DNA from: Pseudomonas syringae KCTC 12500 | GTDB lineage: Bacteria; Pseudomonadota; Gammaproteobacteria; Pseudomonadales; Pseudomonadaceae | Assembly (NCBI RefSeq): GCF_000507185.2 | Contig: NZ_AYTM02000002.1 | Coordinates: forward strand, 1,821,501 to 1,885,500 | Length of the DNA stretch: 64,000 nt | Reading direction: 5' to 3' | Shown: positions 8,625 to 17,640 of the stretch, piece after piece | Layout of the letters: every line of letters begins with the position of its first letter | How positions within the stretch are numbered: position 1 is the stretch's first letter | Made by a program: the position numbers and the translations under genes | Notes under the pieces: generated by a model | What the model saw: the letters and a program-made list of their open reading frames with translations, nothing else | Told to the model about the DNA's origin: nothing | The model's database searches: none

Positions 8625-9094
8625 GGCAGCAGGTATTAGCTCGTCTGAAGGAGGTGCCTGAGATTTTCTGGTTATGAGCCGGTCCGTCAGCGATTGGCGC
8701 GAATTCTGTGGTGGTTACGTGTCCGGAATATGTCCGTTTTGATACATTTTGGCTGGAGCGCTGCAGCTCTCACCGAGGCAAGAGAACAGGCTGGCAAGGC
8801 GAATATGGCAAAGGCTGGCTGTACGAATCTTGAACAACAAAACGAAGGTGGCGGATTGCCCACCAGGTGTTCATGTGTCGGACTTGCAAAAAAGCAGAGG
8901 TCGTTGAACGGCGCCCTGGTCCGGGGCTACAGCTATACGCCGGTCCGGTTGATCCAGCAGGAATGCGATGTGAGAGTCACCCGCCACATTGCTGCGCGAG
9001 TTACAGCAGACGCCTCACACTTCGGGTTCAATGACTCACAGACCGTGATGAGCTCTCACGTAATCCGTGCCGCCTCGATGAGCACATCTAGACG
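8625..9094. other. Intergenic region upstream of the synthetase and fic genes
   Basis: About 470 nt between divergent genes. One frame of 134 codons crosses it but has no ribosome binding site and no family resemblance, so I do not call it. The region should contain the promoter of the Pls/PosA-like operon on the minus strand. Confidence 0.4.
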
Positions 9095-9158
9095 GTGAGC
9101 CGAATAATCACCACAATCGGCTCACTCCATGAGCCGATTAACTTTTTATTCGGCTCAC
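9095..9158. promoter_or_regulatory. Two palindromic operators upstream of fic
   Basis: Four copies of GTGAGCCGAWT form two inverted pairs: 9095-9105 with 9115-9125, and 9130-9139 with 9148-9158 (the third copy lacks its first base). The pair centres are 33-34 bp apart, about three helical turns, so both would face the same side of the DNA. The second palindrome ends 16 nt before the fic start codon. The fic product has a C-terminal winged-helix domain, so autoregulation is the simplest reading. Confidence 0.75.
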
Positions 9159-9174
9159 TGCATAGGCGGATACG

Positions 9175-10305
9175 ATGTCCGAACATCTCTGGATCTGGCA
9201 ACAGCCGAACTGGCCGCTCTTCCATTGGCGCGAAGAACGCCTTGCACCGTTGATACGAGCGTGCGCCAAGGCTCAAGGTCGCTTGCTGGGTATGAGCGGT
9301 GCAGTGGGTGGCGATGCGCAAATGTGCGAGGGCTTGAATGCCCTGCTGCAGAATATCGTCACTTCGTCCGCCATCGAAGGCGAGCGACTGAATGCAGATT
9401 CTGTCAGGTCGTCGCTGGCACGCCGCCTGGGGATCGCCGATGACGGCAAGCATAGCCCTCGCAGCGAGGGGTTGGCCGAGCTGATGCTGGACGCCACACG
9501 TGGTCATGATCAGCCACTTGACTTGCAACGTCTGTGTACCTGGCATCGCTGGCTGTTCCCGGAAGAGGACAGCTTTGTGTCTGCTCGCATCCTGGTTGGT
9601 CAATTGCGTAGCGACGAACCTATGCAAGTGGTCTCAGGGAGACTTGATCGACCCATCGTGCATTTTGAAGCGCCACCGCGGGCTGGACTTGAGCGGCAGC
9701 TGGAGGATTTTCTCGACTGGTTTGCCAGCAGTCAAAGTGATCCGACGCTCGATCCATTCGTGCGGGCAGGTATCGCGCATTTCTGGTTTGTAACCCTGCA
9801 TCCGTTTGACGACGGCAATGGTCGCCTGACTCGGGCCATTACAGACCTGGCGCTGACTCAGGGCGATCAGCAAGCCATACGACTGTTTGCCATGTCCGCC
9901 AGCATCCTTGCTGACCGCGCCGGCTATTACCACGTTCTGGAGACCAGTCAGAAAAGCACGACCGATATCACCGAGTGGCTGGAATGGTTCCTGCGCACAT
10001 TGTTGAAAAGCATTGAAAACGCCTTGGTTCATATAGAACGAGTACTGGGCAAAACGCGATTTTGGCAATTACATCGCGACAACGACCTGAGCGCCGAACA
10101 GGTCAAGGTGCTGAATCGACTGCTGGATGGCGGCGAGCGTGGCTTTGAAAACGGTCTGAGCGCAGCGCAGTATCAGGCAGTGGCTAAGGTCTCAAAGGCC
10201 ACTGCTACCCGCCACTTAAGTGATCTGCTTGCCAAAAACTGCCTGGTTCGCCTACCCGGTGGAGGCCGAAGCACTCGCTACCAGATCAATCTGCCCTTGC
10301 CGTAG
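9175..10305 (+). CDS. Fic-domain protein with inhibitory helix and C-terminal winged helix
   Basis: 376 aa. Fic enzymes usually transfer AMP to target proteins. The core motif HPFDDGNGRLTR spans residues 209-220. An N-terminal inhibitory motif SSAIEG (64-69, [S/T]xxxE[G/N]) precedes it, so this is a class II, self-inhibited Fic protein. The first ~60 residues match the DUF4172-type leader (LWIWQQPNWPLFHW). Residues ~305-376 form a winged-helix DNA-binding domain (SKATATRHLSDLLAKNCLV, then a wing and TRYQI). The ATG follows AGGCGGA. Two palindromic operators directly upstream suggest autoregulation. It converges with hipA, leaving 24 nt between stops. Target protein unknown; it may act as a stand-alone toxin-like or regulatory enzyme. 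Confidence 0.9.
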   Translation: MSEHLWIWQQPNWPLFHWREERLAPLIRACAKAQGRLLGMSGAVGGDAQMCEGLNALLQNIVTSSAIEGERLNADSVRSSLARRLGIADDGKHSPRSEGLAELMLDATRGHDQPLDLQRLCTWHRWLFPEEDSFVSARILVGQLRSDEPMQVVSGRLDRPIVHFEAPPRAGLERQLEDFLDWFASSQSDPTLDPFVRAGIAHFWFVTLHPFDDGNGRLTRAITDLALTQGDQQAIRLFAMSASILADRAGYYHVLETSQKSTTDITEWLEWFLRTLLKSIENALVHIERVLGKTRFWQLHRDNDLSAEQVKVLNRLLDGGERGFENGLSAAQYQAVAKVSKATATRHLSDLLAKNCLVRLPGGGRSTRYQINLPLP

Positions 10306-10329
10306 AACCCTACACAGCAGAAGGAGCTG

Positions 10330-11556
10330 CTAGCGCTTCAGACGTGAGCCACTGGTCGCATCGACTGTAGCATCCAGTTCCGCACCGGACAGAAACTGGC
10401 TGTAGTAATCATGCAGTTCGGTTTCCCAACCGGCCACCTCGTCCAGCGCCGCCTCGGCTTGTTCCTTGCTCAAGGCAAAGTGAGCGTGCTGACTGAGCAG
10501 ATTGCCTCGGTTGAGCCGCGACCCTTCGATGCCGACTGACATGGCAAGTGCCTGAGCAGGCCCTTCGTCCAGAATGGGCAGTACGTCGTACATCGGCGAT
10601 AACCTCCAGCCACCTTCTTTCCAGATGACTGCATGGTTACGGGGATGGTCATCGGCATTGCCGACCAGCACGTTGTAGGCCATGCGCCGATACAGCTCAT
10701 GCCGATCAACGTCAGGCGCACCACGACGATACAGCTCATCGGCGAGTGCCGCATATTGCCAGTCGAGGTGCGTACGGGCCTTCCACTCGGCGTCCAGCAA
10801 GGTCAAGCCGCTGAGCATCGGCAGTCGGCGGAAGCGATGGGTTTGCTCATCAAAAGCGCGGTCGAAACGCTCGACCAACAGTGTATTGATCCGCTCGCCG
10901 CGATACAGAGAGGTGTTGGCCGCCTGCAACCCTTTAAGCCCTGCGAAGGTCATGCAGGCGTGCTCAACGGAGGGCAGGTCATAGTGATCGAATTTGTCGC
11001 GAGGCTTGGCCAGAATCAGTTTTCTGTCGCCCAGATAAGTTCGCTTGGGGCGTGCGCCGCCAGCGGAAGATCGCTGATCCCTTACCTTCAGAACCTCCAG
11101 CTGCTCGGCACTGAGCTGGCTGTCATAGATCGCTTCACAGGCATCGATGAAATGATCGAGCCCTTTGGCACGAAAGGCCTTGGGAGGCGTCTGGCCCAGC
11201 CCGTCCTGCGCGACACGCGACAGGCCGGCCATGATATTGCCCGCTCTGTCGCTGTTGGGCGATTTGAGCAGCAGCTGTATCGAGTCCAACGGGCCTTTTT
11301 CAACCCGATGCAGCAACCGCTCTCCCCAACCATCGGGCATGGCATCATCGATAAAACCCGGGACGCCACCATTTTTAGTCACGGTGTAGGATCGCGTGGA
11401 CAGTGGATACCTGAAAGGATCCGGCACCCAGATGTTTTCCTGCACCGCATCCGGTGCATATTGGAATGTTCCGACGCCAGCCTGAATCGTCAGCTTGCCC
11501 AGCGTCAGTGTCTCTCCGCTGACAGGGCATTCCATGTAGATATAAGCCTGGGCCAT
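10330..11556 (-). CDS. hipA: HipA-family serine/threonine kinase toxin
   Basis: 408 aa. HipA toxins phosphorylate translation factors, classically glutamyl-tRNA synthetase, and cause growth arrest and persistence. Visible motifs are SSAGGARPKR (163-172, nucleotide-binding loop), the catalytic block NVLVGNADDHPRNHA (~295-309) and YDVLP (323-327, the metal-binding DFD equivalent). The N-terminal ~100 residues match the HipA N1 domain (GGVPGFIDDAMPDGWGERLL). The start codon overlaps the hipB stop by one base (TGATG), so the pair is one operon. All catalytic motifs are intact. The substrate of this subfamily cannot be read from the sequence. Confidence 0.9.
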   Translation of the reverse strand: MAQAYIYMECPVSGETLTLGKLTIQAGVGTFQYAPDAVQENIWVPDPFRYPLSTRSYTVTKNGGVPGFIDDAMPDGWGERLLHRVEKGPLDSIQLLLKSPNSDRAGNIMAGLSRVAQDGLGQTPPKAFRAKGLDHFIDACEAIYDSQLSAEQLEVLKVRDQRSSAGGARPKRTYLGDRKLILAKPRDKFDHYDLPSVEHACMTFAGLKGLQAANTSLYRGERINTLLVERFDRAFDEQTHRFRRLPMLSGLTLLDAEWKARTHLDWQYAALADELYRRGAPDVDRHELYRRMAYNVLVGNADDHPRNHAVIWKEGGWRLSPMYDVLPILDEGPAQALAMSVGIEGSRLNRGNLLSQHAHFALSKEQAEAALDEVAGWETELHDYYSQFLSGAELDATVDATSGSRLKR

Positions 11557-11879
11557 CAGAAGTCCTCCGGCTTGTGTCGAGGCAGGCGGACACGCTTTCG
11601 GTCGGCAGCTTCAAGCTGCTCGACACTGAACGACTCGTCATCCCGAAGCCCTTGAAACAATCGCTCCGACACCCCCAGCCCCCAGACCACCAGCATAAAG
11701 TCACGCAGCGATACGCCTTCGGCATTGCCTGCCTCGATACGTCGAAACGTACGAAGCGAGATGCCCAGCCTTTCGGCAAGATCGACCTGGCGGATGCCTT
11801 GCTGCAATCTGGTCTGCTTTACCAGCAGGGCAATGCGCAAAAGCGTGTCGGTGCACTGAACGGGGAAAAAAGCCTTCAT
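11556..11879 (-). CDS. hipB: HipB-like antitoxin, XRE-family repressor
   Basis: 107 aa. Residues ~16-70 form a helix-turn-helix of the XRE/Cro type (RQVDLAERLGISLRTFRRIEAG). The C-terminal tail is short and basic (ADRKRVRLPRHK). As antitoxin it should bind and neutralise HipA and repress the operon from upstream operators. It is the first gene of the pair and is translationally coupled to hipA. The start ATG at 11879 is plausible, though the ribosome binding site is weak. Confidence 0.85.
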   Translation of the reverse strand: MKAFFPVQCTDTLLRIALLVKQTRLQQGIRQVDLAERLGISLRTFRRIEAGNAEGVSLRDFMLVVWGLGVSERLFQGLRDDESFSVEQLEAADRKRVRLPRHKPEDF

Positions 11880-12189
11880 GAGCAGTTACCAGCGGGCAGG
11901 CGCAGGAGTTCGAGAAAAAACAAAGTAACACGGATAGCTACGTGGACCCGAAAATAATAGATCACGAAAGAACACATTAACCCTCATAAAGTGCCATTAA
12001 GTGACATCTTAATTACACATAAAAATCGTGATCACTGCCCTCAGCGCTTCATTCCTACACCTTAAGTGCGCAATGCCACGTCACTGATCATCGACATACC
12101 CCACCCATCCCCCATCAAAATGTGGCTTACTGAGGACTGCCATCATCCAATCAGGGAATCTCTTCCCTACCCTCGCGGTCTCTTAACGC
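11880..12189. other. hipBA promoter region and intergenic gap
   Basis: About 310 nt, AT-rich in its middle (11960-12030). Two adjacent direct repeats AAGTGMCATY lie at 11989-11998 and 11999-12008 and could be operator half-sites, but they are 110-130 nt from the hipB start. No gene is visible. Confidence 0.35.
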
Positions 12190-13275
12190 ATGACGAATTC
12201 GCGCTCTGCTTTCATACCCTCCTGGCTTCGCCCTGTTCTGCGTCCTTTGCTGGACCCGTATCGCCGTTATCGGCATGCGCGGCTGATCCACGCGGCGCGG
12301 ATTGCGGTGGGCCTGCTGGTGACTATTCTGCTGACCACTGGCCTCAACCTGCCCCATGGCGAGTGGGCGTCGGTGACCATGCTGATCGTGATCGGCGGTT
12401 TGCAGCATCACGGCAATATCGGCAAGAAGTCGGTCGAACGGGCCTATGGAACGTTGATCGGTGCCGGCCTCGGTCTGATCGTGGTGGTCCAGCAGGGCTA
12501 TCTGGAAATGCCGTTGCTGACCTACGCAATGATGTCGGTGATGTGCGGTTTCTTCGCCTATCACGCCATTGGCAAAGGCGGTTACACCGCGCTGCTGTCG
12601 GCGATCACGCTGTTCATCGTTGCCGGTCATGGTTACAACCCGATCAGTGACGGCCTGTGGCGTACCGTCGATATCCTGATTGGTATCGCGTTGGCCCTGG
12701 CGTTCTCCTTCGCCCTGCCGCTGTATGCGGTGTTTTCATGGCGCTACAACCTGGCCAGTGGTTTGCGTGACTGCGCCAAGGTCTACGGGCGCATCGTGCA
12801 GGGCCAGCCGGTTACCGCTGACGAGCATTTGAAACTGACCGCCAGGCTCAACGGCACGATGCTGCAATTGCGCTCGCTGCTGCCGTCGGTGTCCAAGGAA
12901 GTGAAGATGTCCATGGTCGAACTGGACGCCATTCAGGGTCACTTCCGCATGTGTCTGAGCACCCTGGAGATTCTCGCCAATATTCGCCCGGCGAACCTGA
13001 ATCAGCTTGCTGACGAGCCACTCAAGGCCTCGTTGGACGCTGACTACCGCCAGATTCGCCGGCAACTGATCGGCATGGCGCGCGCCCTGCAAACCGGGGC
13101 CACCGAGCGTCTGGAACGTACGACGGAAACACCAGAGACACCAGCGACACCTGCAGTGAAGGCCGTCATCCCTACCGAGCTGAAGGGCTACCACTTGATG
13201 ACCCAGCAGTTGGCGCTCAACCTCGACGGCCTGCAGGCGCGTCTGGCCAAGACCGCCAAACGCTGGAAGTTTTAA
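12190..13275 (+). CDS. FUSC-family inner-membrane protein (YccS/AaeB-like)
   Basis: 361 aa. The N-terminal half contains about six closely spaced hydrophobic segments (~34-185), starting with AARIAVGLLVTILLTTGL and the conserved HGEWASVTMLIVIGG and ERAYGTLIGAGLGL blocks of the fusaric-acid-resistance / aromatic acid exporter family. The C-terminal half is soluble and helical. Such proteins are linked to efflux of aromatic acids or other weak acids, but the substrate here is unknown. It lies 10 nt before an Lrp-type regulator on the same strand, so the two are probably co-transcribed. The length is about half that of full AaeB, as is usual for single-FUSC proteins. Confidence 0.8.
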   Translation: MTNSRSAFIPSWLRPVLRPLLDPYRRYRHARLIHAARIAVGLLVTILLTTGLNLPHGEWASVTMLIVIGGLQHHGNIGKKSVERAYGTLIGAGLGLIVVVQQGYLEMPLLTYAMMSVMCGFFAYHAIGKGGYTALLSAITLFIVAGHGYNPISDGLWRTVDILIGIALALAFSFALPLYAVFSWRYNLASGLRDCAKVYGRIVQGQPVTADEHLKLTARLNGTMLQLRSLLPSVSKEVKMSMVELDAIQGHFRMCLSTLEILANIRPANLNQLADEPLKASLDADYRQIRRQLIGMARALQTGATERLERTTETPETPATPAVKAVIPTELKGYHLMTQQLALNLDGLQARLAKTAKRWKF

Positions 13276-13285
13276 GGAACCGCCC

Positions 13286-13747
13286 GTGCCCGATACCCGC
13301 CCGCCTGTGCTGGATGAAATCGATCGCCAGCTGATTGCCGCGCTGCAAATCAACGCGCGCGAAAGCGTCGCCATGCTCGCCCGGCAACTGGGCATCGCCC
13401 GCACCACCGTCACATCGCGGCTCGCACGCCTGGAAAGCAGCAAAGTGATTACCGGTTACGGCGTGCGCCTTGGCCAGCGCGTGGTCAGTGGCGGGTTGCA
13501 GGCGTATGTCGGCATCACCGTGCAACCCCGCTCGGGCAAGGAAGTGGTGCGGCGCCTCAGTGCCATGGCGCAGGTTCAGCAACTCTGTGCGGTGAGTGGC
13601 GAGTTCGATTATGTCGCCTGGCTGCGCACGGATTCTCCCGAGCAACTGGACCAGTTACTGGACCTGATCGGCAGCGTGGATGGTGTCGAGAAGACCACGA
13701 CCTCGATCATCCTCAGCAGCAAGATCGACCGCGGCCAGCCGGTGTAA
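13286..13747 (+). CDS. Lrp/AsnC-family transcriptional regulator
   Basis: 153 aa. Residues ~8-60 form an AsnC-type winged helix (DEIDRQLIAALQINARESVAML, ARTTVTSRLARLE); residues ~70-145 are an amino-acid-sensing RAM/AsnC domain (VSGEFDYVAWLRTDSPEQLD). These regulators assemble as octamers and respond to amino acids. The GTG start follows AAGGAAC. The gene sits between the FUSC gene and davBA on the same strand, so lysine or a related amino acid is a reasonable but unproven ligand and davB a likely target. Confidence 0.88.
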   Translation: MPDTRPPVLDEIDRQLIAALQINARESVAMLARQLGIARTTVTSRLARLESSKVITGYGVRLGQRVVSGGLQAYVGITVQPRSGKEVVRRLSAMAQVQQLCAVSGEFDYVAWLRTDSPEQLDQLLDLIGSVDGVEKTTTSIILSSKIDRGQPV

Positions 13748-13898
13748 CTGAACGCCTCGATCGATCAACCATACAAACCGACCAGCAGATTCGTCACTTA
13801 GCCAAAACAAACAGCATATCGACGACACTTTGCGTCTTATTAACGTGTCCGCCCTTCTCTAGACTGTTGTTTTTCGCCGTTGCCCATCAAGGTCCGTC

Positions 13899-15578
13899 AT
13901 GAAGAACAACCGTCACCCCGCCAACGGCAAAAAGCCAATCACCATGTTCGGCCCCGATTTCCCCTTCGCCTTCGATGACTGGATTGAGCACCCGAAAGGC
14001 TTGGGCAGCATCCCTGTGGAGAACCACGGCGCTGAGGTGGCAATTATCGGTGCCGGGATAGCCGGTCTGGTGGCGGCCTACGAATTGATGAAGATGGGCC
14101 TCAAGCCGGTGGTGTACGAAGCCTCGAAAATGGGTGGCCGCCTGCGCTCGCAGGAGTTCGAAGGCGCCAAAGGCATCATTGCCGAACTGGGCGGCATGCG
14201 CTTTCCGGTGTCCTCGACAGCGTTCTTCCATTACGTCGACAAGCTGGGCCTTGAGTCCAGGCCCTTCCCCAACCCGCTGACTGCGGCGTCCGGCAGCACC
14301 GTTATCGACCTGGAAGGCACCACCTACTACGCACAGATGCTCTCGGACCTGCCGGCGCTTTTTCAGGAAGTCGCCGACGCCTGGGCCGACGCCCTGGAAA
14401 GCGGCTCGCAGTTCGGTGACATCCAGCAGGCCATCCGCGATCGCGATGTGCCGCGCCTCAAAGAACTGTGGAACAAGCTGGTGCCGTTATGGGACGACCG
14501 CACGTTCTATGACTTTGTCGCGACCTCCAAGGCCTTCGCCAAGCTGTCTTTCTTTCACCGCGAAGTATTCGGCCAAGTGGGCTTCGGCACGGGCGGCTGG
14601 GACTCGGACTTCCCCAACTCGATGCTGGAAATCTTCCGCGTGGTGATGACCAACTGCGATGAGCACCAGCATCTGATCGTCGGCGGCGTGCAGCAAGTGC
14701 CGGTTGGCTTGTGGAGCCATGTACCCGAGCATTGCGCGCACTGGCCCAAGGGCACCAGCCTGTCGTCGTTGCACCGCGGCGCACCACGTCCCGGCGTGAA
14801 GCGCATTGCACGCGCCGAGGATGGCAGTTTTGCGGTGACTGACAATTGGGGCGACACCCGGCAGTACGCGGCCGTGCTGACCACCTGCCAGAGCTGGCTG
14901 CTGACCACGCAGATCGAGTGCGAAGAGTCGCTGTTTTCGCAGAAAATGTGGATGGCCCTGGACCGCACCCGCTACATGCAGTCCTCGAAGACCTTCGTGA
15001 TGGTTGACCGCCCATTCTGGAAGGACAAGGACCCGGAAACCGGCCGCGACCTGATGAGCATGACCCTCACCGACCGGCTGACCCGTGGCACTTACCTGTT
15101 CGATAACGGCGACGACAAACCCGGCGTGATCTGCCTGTCCTACTCCTGGATGGGCGATGCTCTGAAGATGCTCCCGCAGCCCATCGAGAAGCGGGTGAAG
15201 CTGGCGCTGGACGCCTTGAAGAAGATCTACCCGAAAGTGGACATCGCAGCGCGGATCATCGGTGATCCGATTACCGTGTCATGGGAAGCCGATCCGCACT
15301 TCCTGGGTGCGTTCAAGGGTGCGCTGCCGGGCCATTACCGCTATAACCAGCGCATGTACGCACACTTCATGCAGCAGGATATGCCCAGCGAGCAGCGCGG
15401 CATGTTCATCGCCGGCGACGATGTGTCCTGGACACCGGCGTGGGTCGAAGGCGCTGTGCAGACTTCACTGAACGCCGTGTGGGGGATCATGAACCACTTC
15501 GGCGGCAAGACTCACGCCGAGAACCCCGGCCCCGGTGATGTGTTCCACGAAATCGGTCCGATTGCACTGGGCGACTGA
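13899..15578 (+). CDS. davB: L-lysine 2-monooxygenase (flavin-dependent)
   Basis: 559 aa. It oxidatively decarboxylates L-lysine to 5-aminovaleramide, the first step of the Pseudomonas aminovalerate route. The FAD dinucleotide-binding motif IIGAGIAGL (~49-57) is followed by the VYEASKMGGRLRS block of flavin amine oxidases. A second FAD contact is GMFIAGDDVSWTPAWVEGA near the C-terminus. The N-terminal stretch KKPITMFGPDFPFAFDDWI and overall length match the lysine monooxygenase rather than the plant-pathogen tryptophan 2-monooxygenase IaaM, which belongs to the same superfamily. It is followed after 15 nt by davA, which supports the assignment. Confidence 0.9.
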   Translation: MKNNRHPANGKKPITMFGPDFPFAFDDWIEHPKGLGSIPVENHGAEVAIIGAGIAGLVAAYELMKMGLKPVVYEASKMGGRLRSQEFEGAKGIIAELGGMRFPVSSTAFFHYVDKLGLESRPFPNPLTAASGSTVIDLEGTTYYAQMLSDLPALFQEVADAWADALESGSQFGDIQQAIRDRDVPRLKELWNKLVPLWDDRTFYDFVATSKAFAKLSFFHREVFGQVGFGTGGWDSDFPNSMLEIFRVVMTNCDEHQHLIVGGVQQVPVGLWSHVPEHCAHWPKGTSLSSLHRGAPRPGVKRIARAEDGSFAVTDNWGDTRQYAAVLTTCQSWLLTTQIECEESLFSQKMWMALDRTRYMQSSKTFVMVDRPFWKDKDPETGRDLMSMTLTDRLTRGTYLFDNGDDKPGVICLSYSWMGDALKMLPQPIEKRVKLALDALKKIYPKVDIAARIIGDPITVSWEADPHFLGAFKGALPGHYRYNQRMYAHFMQQDMPSEQRGMFIAGDDVSWTPAWVEGAVQTSLNAVWGIMNHFGGKTHAENPGPGDVFHEIGPIALGD

Positions 15579-15593
15579 CAGAAGGAAAACCCC

Positions 15594-16388
15594 ATGCGCG
15601 TTGCGCTGTATCAATGCCCGCCATTGCCGCTGGATGTCAGCGGCAACCTGACTCGCCTGGAACAGCAGGCTCAGGCCGCCGCCGAGCAAGGGGCACAGGT
15701 GCTGATTTGTCCGGAAATGTTCCTCAGCGGCTACAACATCGGCGCTCAGGCTGTTGGTGAGCTGGCGCAGGCGCAGGACGGTCCGGCAGCGACGCGCATT
15801 GCCGCCATCGCACAGGCCAGCGGCATTGCGATCCTCTACGGCTATCCGGAACGCGCTGCCGATCGGCAGATCTACAACGCTGTGCAGTTGATCGACAGCC
15901 AGGGCACACGCCTGTGCAACTACCGCAAGACGCATCTGTTCAGCGATCTGGACAAGTCGATGTTCGCCGCAGGCGACGATCATTACCCGGTGGTCGAATT
16001 GAATGGCTGGCGCTTGGGCCTGCTGATTTGCTACGACGTGGAATTCCCTGAAAACACCCGTCGGCTGGCCCTGGCAGGGGCCGAGTTGATTCTGGTCCCC
16101 ACCGCAAACATGCTGCCTTACGATTTCGTCTGCGACGTGACGGTTCGGGCGCGGGCCTTCGAGAATCACTGCTACGTGGTGTATGCCAACTACTGCGGCA
16201 GCGAGGGCGCGATTCGTTACTGCGGGCTCAGCAGCCTCTGCGCGCCGGATGGCAGCCGCCCATTGCTGGCAGGTCAGGACGAAGCGCTGCTGGTCGGCAC
16301 GCTGGACAAGTCACTGCTGGCCCAGGCCAGAACCGCGAACGACTACTTCATGGATCGCCGCCCGGCGCTTTATACGTCGCTGACTTGA
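15594..16388 (+). CDS. davA: 5-aminovaleramide amidohydrolase (nitrilase family)
   Basis: 264 aa. It hydrolyses 5-aminovaleramide to 5-aminovalerate plus ammonia, the second step after DavB. The nitrilase-superfamily triad is visible: Glu41 in LICPEMFLSGYN, Lys112 in YRKTHLF and Cys146 in LLICYDVEFPE. The start is 16 nt after the davB stop and is preceded by AGAAGGA, so the two genes form an operon. The davDT genes for the following steps are not in the window. A REP-containing repeat array begins ~120 nt downstream. Confidence 0.9.
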   Translation: MRVALYQCPPLPLDVSGNLTRLEQQAQAAAEQGAQVLICPEMFLSGYNIGAQAVGELAQAQDGPAATRIAAIAQASGIAILYGYPERAADRQIYNAVQLIDSQGTRLCNYRKTHLFSDLDKSMFAAGDDHYPVVELNGWRLGLLICYDVEFPENTRRLALAGAELILVPTANMLPYDFVCDVTVRARAFENHCYVVYANYCGSEGAIRYCGLSSLCAPDGSRPLLAGQDEALLVGTLDKSLLAQARTANDYFMDRRPALYTSLT

Positions 16389-16511
16389 TCAGATTAGCCG
16401 GATGGATAATTCCCACGCAGGAGCGTGCGGAATAATCCTATAACTATCGTGCCCACGCTCCGCGACCATCGTCATACACAAGCCCGCTTTTGATTCTGGC
16501 CGGAGCCCGTA

Positions 16512-16643
16512 GCGAACTTGTTCGCGAAGACGCTCGCTCAGGCGATAGATTTTTGGAAACCTTAACGGCACCTTCGCGGACAAGTCCGCTCCTACGCCCG
16601 TTGGGCAGAATCAAAACGGCCTCCTGCCCGAGGGGCGTAGGAG
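16512..16643. repeat. First unit of the ~130-bp REP-containing tandem array
   Basis: This unit carries the same order of motifs as the units beyond the IS: palindrome GCGAACTTGTTCGCG, GAAGACGCTCG, then TTCGCGGACAAGTCCGC, ACGCCCGTTGGGCAGAATC, and GTAGGAG at the end. The IS110 element separates it from the remaining units, so the array was continuous before insertion. Confidence 0.85.
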
Positions 16644-16666
16644 ATTCTATGGTTTTGGGAAAGCCC

Positions 16667-17614
16667 TCAAGCCACTTTTGTTTGATATTCGCTCTGGTTC
16701 TTTAACAGAGCGAAGACTACTCGAGCCAACTTTCGGGAGAGCATGACCAGCGCTTGAGTTGTACTAAAGCCACGCTTTCTCTGCTCTTCATAAAAAGGCT
16801 TCCAGGCCGGCGTACGGCTCCCGGACATAGCCGCGTTGTGCAGCAACCGTCGGGCTTCTGGATCGCCGCGTTTGGTCAATCGACGAGGTCCATCACTTTG
16901 CCCTGATTTGGATACTCTCAGGTCCAGCCCAAGAAACGCGATAAAGGCGTTCGCTCCGCTGAACTCGCCTCGCTGAAAAGAAGTGACCAAACGAGCTGCA
17001 GTCAGAAAGCCGATCCCCTCTACTTTCATACAGCGGTTGACCTGCCTCATCAGCCCGGCTTCCTGCAGTACATCGCGAATCTTCTTTTCAACGAGCGCCT
17101 CAAATCGTTTCATCGAGTTGACCTGATTGGCGAACGCTGTTCTCAGAAAAGGCTCGTTGGTCCAGCTTTGTACCAGGCCAGTACGAGCCTGAACCAAGGC
17201 TGCACGACGTCGGAACAGGCTCAGAAGCTGCCGATAAAGCGGGCTCGCAGGTATCCAGGGCCGCAACTCATCAAGCTCGTTTTTCAGGTATCGGGCCAAC
17301 AAACGAGCATCTTGGGCATCGGTTTTGGCGCGTATGTTGACGCCTTTACGGTAATGACTGAGCTGATAGCCATCCACCATATAAATGTCACAGCCTGCTT
17401 CGTGGGCCGCATCCGCGAACAGGACGTGATAGACGTTAGTGGCTTCGATGGCGATGGCGCAGCTGCTCGCCAAGGCCTTCAGCCATTGGGTGATGGCGAC
17501 TTTGGTATTGGGGATTGCCTCAAGTCGATCATATTGATCGTGGTAGATCACCAGCTCATTCTTGGCGACATCTACACCGATGATCGGTTTTTGCAGAGTA
17601 ACCCGCATTGCCAT
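16667..17614 (-). CDS. IS110-family DEDD transposase, copy 1
   Basis: 315 aa. The N-terminal RuvC-like DEDD domain begins IIGVDVAKNELVIY (first Asp) and includes IAIEATNVYH (Glu) and AKTDAQDARLLARYL (Asp-x-x-Asp). The C-terminal Tnp_IS110/IS116 domain has VEGIGFLTAARLV, NAFIAFLGLDLR and the serine-containing AAMSGSRTPAWKPFYEE region, where the catalytic serine of IS110 recombinases lies. These enzymes act with a guide (bridge) RNA encoded in the IS. The protein is full length and identical to copy 2, so it is probably active. The ATG is preceded by GAGGAGGCGTT. Confidence 0.95.
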   Translation of the reverse strand: MAMRVTLQKPIIGVDVAKNELVIYHDQYDRLEAIPNTKVAITQWLKALASSCAIAIEATNVYHVLFADAAHEAGCDIYMVDGYQLSHYRKGVNIRAKTDAQDARLLARYLKNELDELRPWIPASPLYRQLLSLFRRRAALVQARTGLVQSWTNEPFLRTAFANQVNSMKRFEALVEKKIRDVLQEAGLMRQVNRCMKVEGIGFLTAARLVTSFQRGEFSGANAFIAFLGLDLRVSKSGQSDGPRRLTKRGDPEARRLLHNAAMSGSRTPAWKPFYEEQRKRGFSTTQALVMLSRKLARVVFALLKNQSEYQTKVA

Positions 17615-17640
17615 AACGCCTCCTCGGGGATAAGGTTTAC

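Noticed and set aside
8694..9098. A 134-codon frame before fic
   Set aside because: No ribosome binding site, no recognisable family, and it runs into the first fic operator half-site.
13899..15578. Tryptophan 2-monooxygenase (iaaM) for auxin synthesis
   Set aside because: The N-terminus, length and coupling to an aminovaleramidase gene fit lysine monooxygenase; no iaaH-like gene follows.
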